Part shown: positions 48,701 through 60,700 of the stretch, piece after piece
Layout of the letters: each line of letters begins with the position of its first letter
Position numbering within the stretch: the first letter of the stretch is position 1
NCBI GenBank assembly: GCA_032622095.1
Contig: CP136061.1
Span: forward strand, 123,702,754 to 123,766,753
Reading direction: 5' to 3'
DNA length: 64,000 nucleotides
Source: Siphonodentalium dalli
Taxonomy: Eukaryota; Mollusca; Scaphopoda; Gadilida; Siphonodentaliidae
Notes under the pieces: generated by a model
The model's database searches: none
The model's input: the letters and a program-made list of their open reading frames with translations, nothing else
Told to the model about the DNA's origin: nothing
Position numbers and translations under genes: made by a program

Positions 48701-51700
48701 GTTCAATGGCATACACAAATCATTCTAGTCAAACTAGTACTTTAACCCAATTTGTATAGTAGCATCATCGGCAAGAAATCGTCTTCACACCCTTAATATG
48801 AGCGATGTCTATATTGTTCTATAAATATGGTAAACAACGCATACAGTATTACTAAGACCATCATTAGTGTATAGAGTAACTGGAGATAATAGAGATTTTC
48901 TGTCTGTACACACAAATATATCAGCAATGGATGAACTTAAATTTGATATCTAGATTCGCTATCCTTCTCTCAAAAGAGGGCCCAGCACCCATGATTCAAA
49001 TTGTTGGCAAGATACCACAAAACATGCCAGATGTGTGATGAGTGCAAGTATAGGCATCTCCAGTGAGTGCATTCTAGTTGACTATAGGTTTGAAAAAAAT
49101 TATAGCAGTTGGCCGACAGTGTGAACCCTGGATTTGTCTCCTTTCAATTTCAGAGACGTTTGAACTATCCATGCATTGTTGGATTGAATAATCAAGAGAA
49201 AAAAGTATATGACATCACACTGACTGCCATACCTCTCAGGATTTCAAGTACCTACCATATCACTATATTCAGTAAGTATATGTAGCGAATGATTCTCCAA
49301 CAACATGAACATTGTTGGTTCTATGTTTAAGCTGTGAACTTGAATTGAGAAAGCCTGCGCCCATGTATGTAATGTGTATAACTATATACCATGTAAATAT
49401 GTTAAATGTCTCAATACTCATGTTGGATTTTTGAGTGAAGAGAAATAAATAATTTAGTTGAATTGAATGATGGTTGGTGCATTATGTCGCACCAAGATTG
49501 TATTGAAGGAATTTGAAATGTATGGTTGCAGCAGACAAAATATTGTTTAAATTTTGTGCCAGGACCAGCCTAGATGTTTTAAAATTCTGAGAAGTCACTT
49601 CTCACTGCTTGGTTATTAGGCAGAAATGGACTGTTATCAGAGAGGAGTAACAATGGCTGAAGTTCAATTTACACCCCAATATCACCCTTCTATGATTCAT
49701 TATAGTATTATACAATACATGCCAAAATGTTAATAATCAGTAGTTCATTCATCCCAAACAAATCACCGATAAACAACACAATGATTTCTCCAACCAGAGT
49801 CACTTTATTTAACCCTTTCAGTGCCAAGTCCGATTTTTGTATCAACCCATTTTTCCTTGATCATTTTTCAAATTTATTGATTATAATAATGTGATACATT
49901 GACGGAAAGAGCTCTAAGAGCTCTTTCCATCAATGTATCACATTATTATAATCAATAAATTTGAAAAATGATCAAGGAAATATGGGTTGATACAAAAATC
50001 GGACTTGGCACAGAAAGGGTTAATTTATACTAAAGAATGGCATTCTGAACTGGCATGTTGATATAATATTTATTCAAATACATGTGTTGAGCAAGCTTAT
50101 TAGCTGTGAGGTCTAACAGAATGTTTCTAAACACTTTAAGCAATATACAAGCATTCAAGACCCAACATTGGAGAATAATCTTTTACTATATTGATTCAGT
50201 CTAAGATTATCACATTTCTCTGTTTTTATATGGATTTATTTCAGTGAATATTTATTTTTCCGCATATTTGGTAGAAATGTTCACAGTACTTGAAATATTC
50301 CCATTTTCAGATATAAGCAGTGGAGCTGTTTTGGTACGTGTCCATTTTTGTTGAATCACACTTTTGCATGAAAAGTGTTAAGGCACTAAATAGAAATTTT
50401 ATGTTTATATTTTTTTATAACATCTGAGAGCATGCAACTGGTGCGGAATGTACAAGGGACACAATTTTTTACATAAATCTAGTTTTCTCCTTCAGGGTAT
50501 ATCACCAATGGTTAAGATCCCAATATTAACCCTTCCATGACTGGAGCTTCCTGAAATTTTGTGAAAACTCTGTGCCAATGTATTCTATTATAAATGCGAG
50601 TCTCCCATACGGAGAATACATTAGCCTAATAATATTTACCTTGACCTTGTATCTGGTTCATTCTCTTATATATGCGAGGCTCCCTACTTGAATATATAAG
50701 AGAATGCACTGGCACAGGATCTTTAATGCTGCACCAGCTCTGCTCCCATCATGAAAGGGTTAATATTAAGTGTTTCCATAGATAACTGGTTGATTATGGC
50801 ATCTCCGTGATTGATCATCAAATAAATTATGGTCTGTCACAATGGCAGGTACAAAAGTGTTTCAGCCTGTCATATTAATATTTTCGGCAGGCTTCAACCT
50901 GTCTGGCCATGGCAGGCCAATTATTTCAAGGCTTGTGCATGTGACACAAAGTAGGAGCATATCTCTCATTACTCGGGCCAACTACAGAACAGTACATTTT
51001 TCAGATTAATGTCAAGTTTATCATTAATGAAGCAATCAAAATAGTTGTCTTTGGTAAAGGGAGTAGCAGGTTTTCAGTATAAGTTATAGAATAGCGGTCA
51101 ATACCGGTAGCTACTGAGAATCTGAGAAATTCCATTGACTGAATCATTGAGTCCCACGCGATACCTCAAAATTTCACTAAAAATTGTAAAATGCACTTTA
51201 TGAGCCATTCTTAGATATTGGAATACTCATTGAATGGAATAATAGTGTTCTGCACAGAGCATATACAATTACGATTGACTGTATTCCTTAAGTTGCTATC
51301 ATCAATGAGTTCACTCACTATCATTTAGCTTATTCCAATTTTATCTTTTATGTTATTTAGTTTTGATGAAAAATTCTCATTCTTTGGTTGGCATAAAACC
51401 TGTTCAGTTTATTTGCTAAACTAACAGCATGTGTTTGTTGATAGATAGTTGATGATAGGAAAGAAGTTATCAGTTTGTTTTTCTTTGATTATAAGACCAG
51501 GCCTCAAAATAAGGTTTTGGATATTTGCAGAATGAGGTTCCCAGAGGGTGAATTTAATGACGCTACCCCACACATAGCGTCACCAAATATATCCTTTGGG
51601 GGCCTTATTCTGCATGGCCTCATCTGCTACATGGGCGACCTTGACACATATCTAAGCATCCAGCTGGTGAATATGTTGATGAGCACCCATTTGGTTCCTC

Positions 51701-54700
51701 GATTATGCATTGTGTCATCTGTCAATTTGGGGATATAGAGAAACAGAACTAAAAAGGGAAAAGAAACTGAACTAAAGAAGTTTCTAAACAGATTAAAAAA
51801 CCTTGCTAATTTGATATTAAATATAATTTCCATAGAAGATGAGGCTCAGCAGAATGAGGTCCCTAGAGGGTGAATTTGGTGATGCTAGCCCATTGTGTGG
51901 GGGTAACGTTGCCAAATTCACTCTCTGGGGTCCTCATTCTGCAATGTTTGGCACCATATTTTGAGGCCTGCCAAAGGATGCAATCTACTTAATGCATATT
52001 AACCTTTCTATTATCTGTTTGATTACTGACGCAATTCTAAAACAATATACACTGGAATGGTCTATTCTTCATACACCCCCTGATCACTGCAGCAAAAAAT
52101 AACAAGACAATTCAAATAATGAACAATCTTCAAGAAAATGGTACACGAATTGTTCAAAGACCCAACTATTAACTCACTCTACGTGTAGTGACCATTTGAT
52201 GATGCCAAAATGCCACCGCGATGTTTGTTATGGTGTTATGAGGAGAACTCAGCATCTTTCATGTTTGATTACTAATTTATCTCCAAATTCTCTGATTCAT
52301 AGCACTATGTTGGTGCAATATCTATATGGCTGGTATGTTGTTTAAACAGACAATGCTCATTGGATCCTTCTAGTTATGCCTACCTACCAAGCCTGACATT
52401 TGCAGAAGGAGGTCCCCAGAGGGTGAATTTAGTGATGCTATCCTGCAATAAATTCCTTTCCATTTACAATATAATGATTTCTTAAGCATGTGTTGAGTAA
52501 CCAGACAAAAATTGATTATCGTATAAATGGAAAATGTTTGATTGGGGTTCGACTAATCGTCTTGAAGTCGACTTCTCCTGGTGACTAGTCAACTTCTAAA
52601 AATCACTAATCATTTGACATTACTCGAAATGTTTATTTGTAGGGGTGCTTAGCAAATAATATCAACAAAATAACCCAAGGCTGTTTGTTGAAAGTTGTCT
52701 ATTATTCATCTGGAGTGATGTTCAGAAAATATGAGCAGGCGACAGACCTTAAAAAAGGATTCCTATTCATTAGTGGGAAATGTTTAAATAATAATTTGAA
52801 CAAATGACCTTTGATCATTTGTTGACCTTAATATCTGAACATTTCCTAAGGGAACTACTCGTCAATGAGTATTTAGTAAAGAAAGGAACTACTCGTCAAT
52901 GAGTATTTATTGAAGAAAGGGTTAAACAAAACCCTGAAGTAAAATCATGTGTTCCACTTTTGCTTACCAAAGTTTTTCTCAATCCTGAAATTATAAATAG
53001 TATGTCACAAAAATGTCCAAACACTATGTTTGCCTTATATTTAAAATTTTCACCAAAAATACCTTTTCAGATAGGAAAACTAAAAAGGTTTACATTAGAT
53101 CTAACTTTTTTCTCAGAATACTTAAAATGTTTTTTATTATCAAAACTCGGCTTATGGTTTGGTGATGGACTGTTGGTGGGAGGCCCCAAACCTCATAGCC
53201 GTTTATTGATGGATTCTGGCAATTTTTGGTCCGTGAGTTTAATGTCACGTGCGACATCTGCACACAGTAAAATCAGGCCTGCCCTTACTTTCTAACCAGA
53301 GTTATGCCACTTGTTTCTATTTATAGCAATTTTATGTCCTTTAGTGCGATAACTTGAACAAACATCAACCAATTGTATTTGTTATATCGATCTTTCACAA
53401 TAATATCTTGATCGAGTTCGAAATTGTTTTCTTTTACCTGAGTTATGGTCCTTAGTTCTGAGATGGTTCTTTAGTTCGTGTTTGTGACTCTCGGTCAGAC
53501 GGATTAACTCTTATGGCCCCAAAAACTCGACCAGAGCCTTCTTTGAAGTACGACGATTGTTATGACATGTGTAATGTAATGAGGAAACTAAACATGTTGT
53601 GAATTTATCAAGCCAAATATGCAGAATTAAGTAGTGTTCACACGGGTCCACTGTGTATGTTGCATGTGTTGCAATTAGATTGCAGACAATAACAATAAGA
53701 GTTCAGATTGCTCTGATGTGTCCATTACACACGCAACTGAGAGATTCTATTTTGAATGTAAAGCATAATTTATATACAGTAATGCCCTAATTAATCGACT
53801 CATAATTCTGCTGTGGTTATGGAGTCGATTAATTAGGGCATTACTGTAGCATGCGTCATGAGGTTTCTTGTTTTCAATCGATAAAAGATGGTGGCCATCT
53901 TCGAAGCAAAGGACAATTGACTTGAATTTATGTCAATAAAGTGTAAGTTGTTGGGATTTGACAGGTTTGTCATTATCATAGAATTAATTTATATTACAGA
54001 TAGATTAATTTTCAATATTGCATTTATTCCAATTTCGATGTTATTAGCTGCAATTATTAATTGGATGCTCTGCGTTATAAAGCAACGTATGCAGCTATGT
54101 GAATGGTTTAATGCAGACAGCAGTTTGTGTCAATGCAACATATGGACAATCACAATAGACGCAAACTATTCGTCTGAATATTACTTTAACAGTGGGGCAT
54201 ATCTTGATTTCTGATATTGGCAATTTGAATATTGTTAACATGTTCACTGCCTACTACGAGTTATCTCATACCTTTTGGATGTAATTGAATTGGCATCAGC
54301 AGTGAACGTGTTAAACAAGTTCTTTCTAACCTAGCTGTGCAGTTTGAAAACTGATTTGGACTGTTTTATCCTAGAAAATATATGAATGTGTGTTATCTGT
54401 GTTTTGGATTGACTTCTTCCATAAGATTTCTCTGTTACAGATGATGTAGATTTGCAATGCAATTCTCCCACCATAGCAGTGGCTGTTTTTGAAGAAAAAA
54501 ATGAGGTCCACATTGTTTTGGACAAGAACCTTGTTGGAACTAAGAGAGTGTCACTGGTTTATGATGGAGTCCAATACTACAATAAAAATGTAAGACTGTT
54601 GTAAAAAACCAAGCTTTTTGATACCCCCACTCTCAATGAGTTCTAATGTCCATCCGTCCAGCTTGATAACTCAAACAAATATGAACCAATGTAAAAAAAT

Positions 54701-57700
54701 TGGTATACAGGTTGCTTGCAACAGTATCTCAAATCAGTGAGCAATTCAGTTTGTCCCAATTTTTTGGCCTGAGTTACGGCCCTTCGTCAATTTTCTCCAA
54801 TTACAAATTTGATACTGATTTAAATAATTTTTAAATTACAAGTTGCTTGCCACACTGTCATGAATTAGTGAGAAAATCAGGTTTATCCTGATATTTTGCC
54901 TGAGTTATGGCCCTTAGTTTGTCAAATTTTCCTACCTTTACCTGACCATGTTTTAATTTGCAATGATGACAATGATTATGATGGGTTCATGACGAAGAAG
55001 ACAACAGTAATGATGATAATGATGGCGATGATGATGACAATGCTGTTGATGATGATGATGATGATGATGATGATGTTTCGCAATGATGATGACGATGCTT
55101 ATAATGACAGTAATGACGATGATGATGAAAATGATGATGGTGACGGCGACGATGATGATGAATAGACGTCAATCGGGAGGTCACTGTACATATCGTGCAC
55201 ATAACAGTATCTTTCTTCTATCATTCTGTTGTACATACTCTACTATTTTTCAATGTCCTGTAATGTTTTAATCATATAGGGGTATCCCAGTTCCAGCGGT
55301 GCAACTCTTGTTGAAGCTAAGTTAGTCGATCGCTTATCTACAGAAATGTTTAAAATCAGAAATCCGCACTAAGAATATGTATGTAAATTATAGCCATGTT
55401 CAGTTACATGTATGTGTAACTTGTAATATATAAAGCTATGAGCAAGAAAAGTCATCTGACTCATGTGACCACTGAGACTACACTTACATGGTCATTCTGT
55501 TCTGATTTTACAGATCGAGTTTGAATATGGGTTAGATCCGATATTTTATACCAGAGTTATGGCCCTTTTTCAACTAAGAATTGAACAGATTTGAGATTTT
55601 TAGACTCACAAGATAACCATAGCAGTCTACAATTAATTACCAGTGATATCAGTTTAGCTCTGAGAGAGAGACAAGTGGTAAATCTGTATTATGGAATTAG
55701 AGTTATTTTTAGCCATCAGTGTAAGGTGTAACCCATTCATGAATCAATAGACTCTCCAATTCAGTTCTAAAAGTATAAATTGAAATAGTCTATTTTTGAT
55801 TTGTAAGGATGTTCTTTGGAATTTAAGCAGACTTTAATAGCTGTCTGTTGTTTATTGCATTTCCATAGTGTGTGGACAGTGTTGGCCCAGTGTTTATCAA
55901 CTCTGGCATAGCTCTCTGGTTTTTCCATTTGTTCATATTGTCATGGTTGATCAAATTTTAGGGGCCACAGAGCGCTTAGAAGATTAACATTGAAGGTTAT
56001 GGATTTTAGTGTTCAAGCTACTTGTAAAACATTGTAATGTGTGAAACCATTTGATTTGAGGACTACTTACTTTCTTTATATGAACTATGGTAATCTGTTT
56101 CGATTCAGGGGTCATAGGGGCCAGCATCCTCATCATATTATGTCTGTATAACATTATATAGATAACACTTTTGTAATGTATAAACTACATACATTTTTGA
56201 AAACCATACACCCCTGTTATGAAACACTTAATATTGCATGTAGCTAACAATATAAGCATTCCTCATTACACAGGTCAGATATGATCTTACCTGTCCATGT
56301 TTGATAAACAAATAACATCTGGGGAGAATGGGGGGTGGGGGGGTAGTAATTAAAGTACAATTTAAATATGAGATGGAATCCCATACATGTATGTTGTTCT
56401 AAGCAGTCTGGCTTGTCAACAAATTATAATTTCTCTTTAGAAGTGAACTAATTTTGAATATCTGGCATGTCAAAAGTGGCAGAGATAGGGATTTATCGCT
56501 TTTGCTTCCAATGAGTTAACTTAAACTCCTAAACATATCCTCCGAAATCACTAAATCATTGGATCTCGCACTGAGAGGTCTTTGGGTGAATAGGGACAGT
56601 TACTACTCCTCCCCCACCCCAAATACTTTAACCCTGTCTTAAGACAAATTATTTGAGCTTTTGATTTCAAGTTGGGTACTAACGTATGGATTCCTGTGAT
56701 CATATCTTTATAAAATTATCAGTTATAGCTAATCGCTATCGCCAAGGTATGGGTTAAACATCTGCCGATCGTGATCAGCCTCTCGTTTGTGTCCGACTTG
56801 CAGTGTGTAACAATCTTCCAGTAACCGCTATGTAGCCGACCGAGAATGTGATTTATATGTTTACATGGGCCGGAAGATTCCTTTTAGATTGAAGTCAATT
56901 TGTTAAATCGATGATTGAAGTGGAGATAGATTGCCAACCTATCTGACTATCATTTACGCTTTTTGCTATACAATGGGTCGTCATTTATAAATGTGTAGGT
57001 TTCATACCACAAAATTTGAATGAAATTTGGTATGGGTGTTCACTACTATGAGGGCATTCAACGGAGTTTGCAAACGTTTTTTTTCTTCGGATTTTCCGTT
57101 CTGGAGTTATACATCTTTGTTTATTTGAAAATGTTTGTTTATTTGTTCGTCCGAGCAGATATCTCCACCTTCTGTTGACGAATCTCAATGAAATTTTGTA
57201 CGGATGTTCACTACTATGGGGGCAATGAATTGAGTGTTCAATCGTTTTTTCTGCTTTTCCGTTCTGGTCCGTTCCAAAGTTATTCATCTTTGTTTATCTG
57301 GAAATGTTAGTTTTATTGTCCGTCCGAGCAGATATCTCCACCATGCTTGATGATTCTCAATGAAATTTGATATGGATGTTTACTAATATGAGGGCAATCA
57401 ATTGAGTGTTCAATCGTTTTTTGTCGGTTTTCCGTTCTAGAGTTATTCATCTTTGTTTATTTGGAAGTGTTGGTTTTTTGTTCATATCTTTTTATATTTG
57501 GGCTCCGTCCTGCCTATGTTTCAATTTGCTACAGTGGGAGTATGCCAGCTCCTGATGTGCGCATCCGAGGTGCAATCTCTCATTGAACTTATTTTCTGAA
57601 CATTTCGTATGGGATAACCACTCATCAATGATGCTTTAGTATGGAAAGGGTTAAAAAGCCACACATTATGCTTATGTAACATAAATATTGATGTCCATCC

Positions 57701-60700
57701 TCATCTTTTCTTTTCAGCTTGATGTCGGAGAACATCAGCTCTACTTTTACAATATTGATAGAGGTTATTACGAAGTAGAGGTTAGTATTAAAATATATTC
57801 CACACACATTGATATGAGGCACATGTATTCAATGAAATCCCAGCCATTGAATACACACTCAAGTGTATTTTGCACTAATCCAAGGCTCAAATTCATTCAT
57901 TTGTTGCATATATTCTGTTGAGTATAATAGGAGATGGTACCATGGTCGGACTTAGTGTACAGTCCCCCTTTAATTGAGAAACAAAAAGAAAATATTTCAA
58001 ACTAGTTCCTGAGGCATCACTGTAGTGTCAATGTTATGACTAAAATACACACAAAACAATCAGTTGTTGACCATTAGAAGCCATGGAGGGGGGTTTAACT
58101 AGCTAACAATAATCCTTTCACTGATTCATGTTTGTCCTGCTATATCTTGTTTTTCTTTCTTTATATATCGGCCAAATTCTACAACAATGCTCTGTCCTCA
58201 TTACTCTCAGGTGCATAATAATCGTGATGGCCTAATAATAGTGATGGGTGGTGATTTAGGCTGAAATTAATAATAGTGATGGCAATTTCACTCTATGTCT
58301 CAATACCAAATAATAGCGATTGTTGGGAATTTTCTCCAAAATTAATAACCGTGCCGACACTATTATTAGGCACCTGAGAGTACTTCGGGATCTAGGATGA
58401 TGGTCAAAAATGGAGAAAACTTTTTTATCCTGAATCATTTCTTCTTTCAGGTAGTGTACTTGTCTAATAGTGTTGATTGTATGGCCACTTCAGCATATTT
58501 TGAAGTATCGACACCCAATATAGGTGAGAATTTGCTCCAGCTTCATTGTAACACATTTTACTCAGGCATGTTAACTCTCATGATTTTACCGTGAGACTCA
58601 CAACTTCACACCCCAACTCATGCCCTCACGATGGTGGATGGAAATCTCATAATTTAAGTTGCCCTGTGGATATATATACTTGTTGTCTCATGAATCATAC
58701 AGGGTGTGATGAAAGCCAATCCCAGTCAATATTCCAACTGGCTGTAGCTTGTGTTAATTAGTGCAAGTCAACTGGGCATAAGGGCATGTGGGAATCTGGG
58801 GAAGTCTGTAAACAATGCTTCGAGTGTAATTTGAAACACATAATTTTAACCCTTTCATGACTGGAGCTGCGCCGGTGAAGCATTACAGATGATGTGCCAA
58901 AGTATTCTCTTATATATGTGAGTCTCCCATATATGTACAGTAATGCCCTAAATAATTTGCTATACATGATAACTATAAAGAGCGCGGGAAGCTGATAACA
59001 GCTGATGAATTTATGTGGTATCAGTGACACAGTTTGAGGGCCTATGCTGGTGGTGTCCAACTTATAATTTTCAACTTCCACACTCCTTGAACAAGTCTAA
59101 ATTTCATTTGACACCACCCCCTAACTAGTACCAACTAGTAACACAAATTTTCACCATGATAAATTAACCGTTATAAATTAACCCCTATATGACTGTATGG
59201 AACATGTCCAACTGCTGGCGATGTCAGTCCTGACATAAGTATGTCAAATATTGCGGAAATATCAGACTTTTGGTCTAAAAACAACTAATCTCACACTAGA
59301 TATTTGTTGGAAAAGCTATCAAAACATTGTTAACCTATTTCTGTCCTGAATTATCAAACTAAATTCCATTCCATTTTCCATTATTACATAACTATATTAC
59401 TTTGATATCTCACATGACAATTTGCAACAATATAAATAGAACTGCTTACACCATGATTGGGGTGACAGGCTGAAAAATTTAGATCTTATATTAACCCTTC
59501 TCTTTTGACCCATAAATTCCAATAATTTGTGTTATTGTGTAAATTTGTCTATACTACTTTAGTTCATAAAGTATACTCTATAATTCAACATCAAACTCTT
59601 CATTATGATTTCGAACATAGCAATTTACTATCGCCTAGAGATGGAGTTAAACATCGTGATTGGCCTCTCATTTGCATTTTTGGGAAAAAATTTGTCGGTG
59701 GGTTCATTGATGGCTCTCTCTTCAGGTACTACGGATCTGAAAGTTATCCTGACTTCTATTTGTGGCAGTCTGATTGGGTGCATGCTGATTATTGGATTAG
59801 TGATATATAAATACAAGAAAAGCCACAAGATTATTGGTAAGTTTGTGTTGTTATCAGTCCTGAAAATATGGTGGTGGACATACGCTTAGTCCTCATTGTC
59901 TCTGGAAAGTGTCTTTAACCCTTTCAGTTCCAAGTCCGATTTTTGTATCAACCCATATTTCCTTGATCATTTTTCACACTGAAAGGGTTAATATCAAATT
60001 AACAAGTTTTTTAGTTACTTTAGAAACTTCATTAAAAAGTTTCTTTCTTTTTTTTTAGCTCAACTTGACAAAGTCAAGTTTGAGCTAATGCCATGAATCA
60101 GTGCATCAACAATTTCCTTTGGCACACCCTGCAAGCCTCATCCCTCATCCGATCATCACCAAACTTAATATAGTTCTTCGGGGTGATCTCTAGATGCGAG
60201 CCATAGATTTTCTCTGAAATTTGTTAGAAAACATGGCCCCCAGCAGCTATCTTGGATTTCAAATTTGAATCCTTTGGCACACTCTGCAGCCCCCATTTGT
60301 TTTAGAAATATTTTTGAAAATTTACAGTCATGTTTAGGTTCACCTCTAGATGTTGGCTATCAAATTTGAACACATCCCTTATCCAATGTCACCAAACTTC
60401 ATGTGGATCTTCGGGGTGACCTCTAGATGGGAGCCATCAATTATGTCCGAAATTCGTTAAATATCTATATATCCCCAAATTGGCAGATGACACATTGCAT
60501 AATCGAGGTGTCCAGTGGGGGCATATCATCATCTTCAGCATCTGGTAACTTTAAATCTGAGTCAATTTCTCCAATGGCAGATGAGGCCATGCAGAATGAG
60601 GTCCACAGAGGTTGATTTTTGTGATGCTAGCCCCCTGTGTGTGAGTAGCGTCACTAAATTCACCCTCTGGGGACTTCATTCTGCAAATGTCAGGTACCTT

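Noticed and set aside
50311-50333. Possible 23-nt receptor exon (TTTTCAG ... GTACGT)
   Set aside because: It would enter in phase 1 but leave in phase 0, and the next exon at 54441 then reads into TAG. Omitting it restores the frame.
52960-53295. 111-codon ORF as a receptor exon
   Set aside because: No acceptor/donor pair gives the phases needed between 49271 and 54441, and the sequence resembles degenerate repeat text (GAGTTATGG blocks nearby).
54896-55271. Asp/Met-rich ORFs
   Set aside because: They are translations of a GAT microsatellite.
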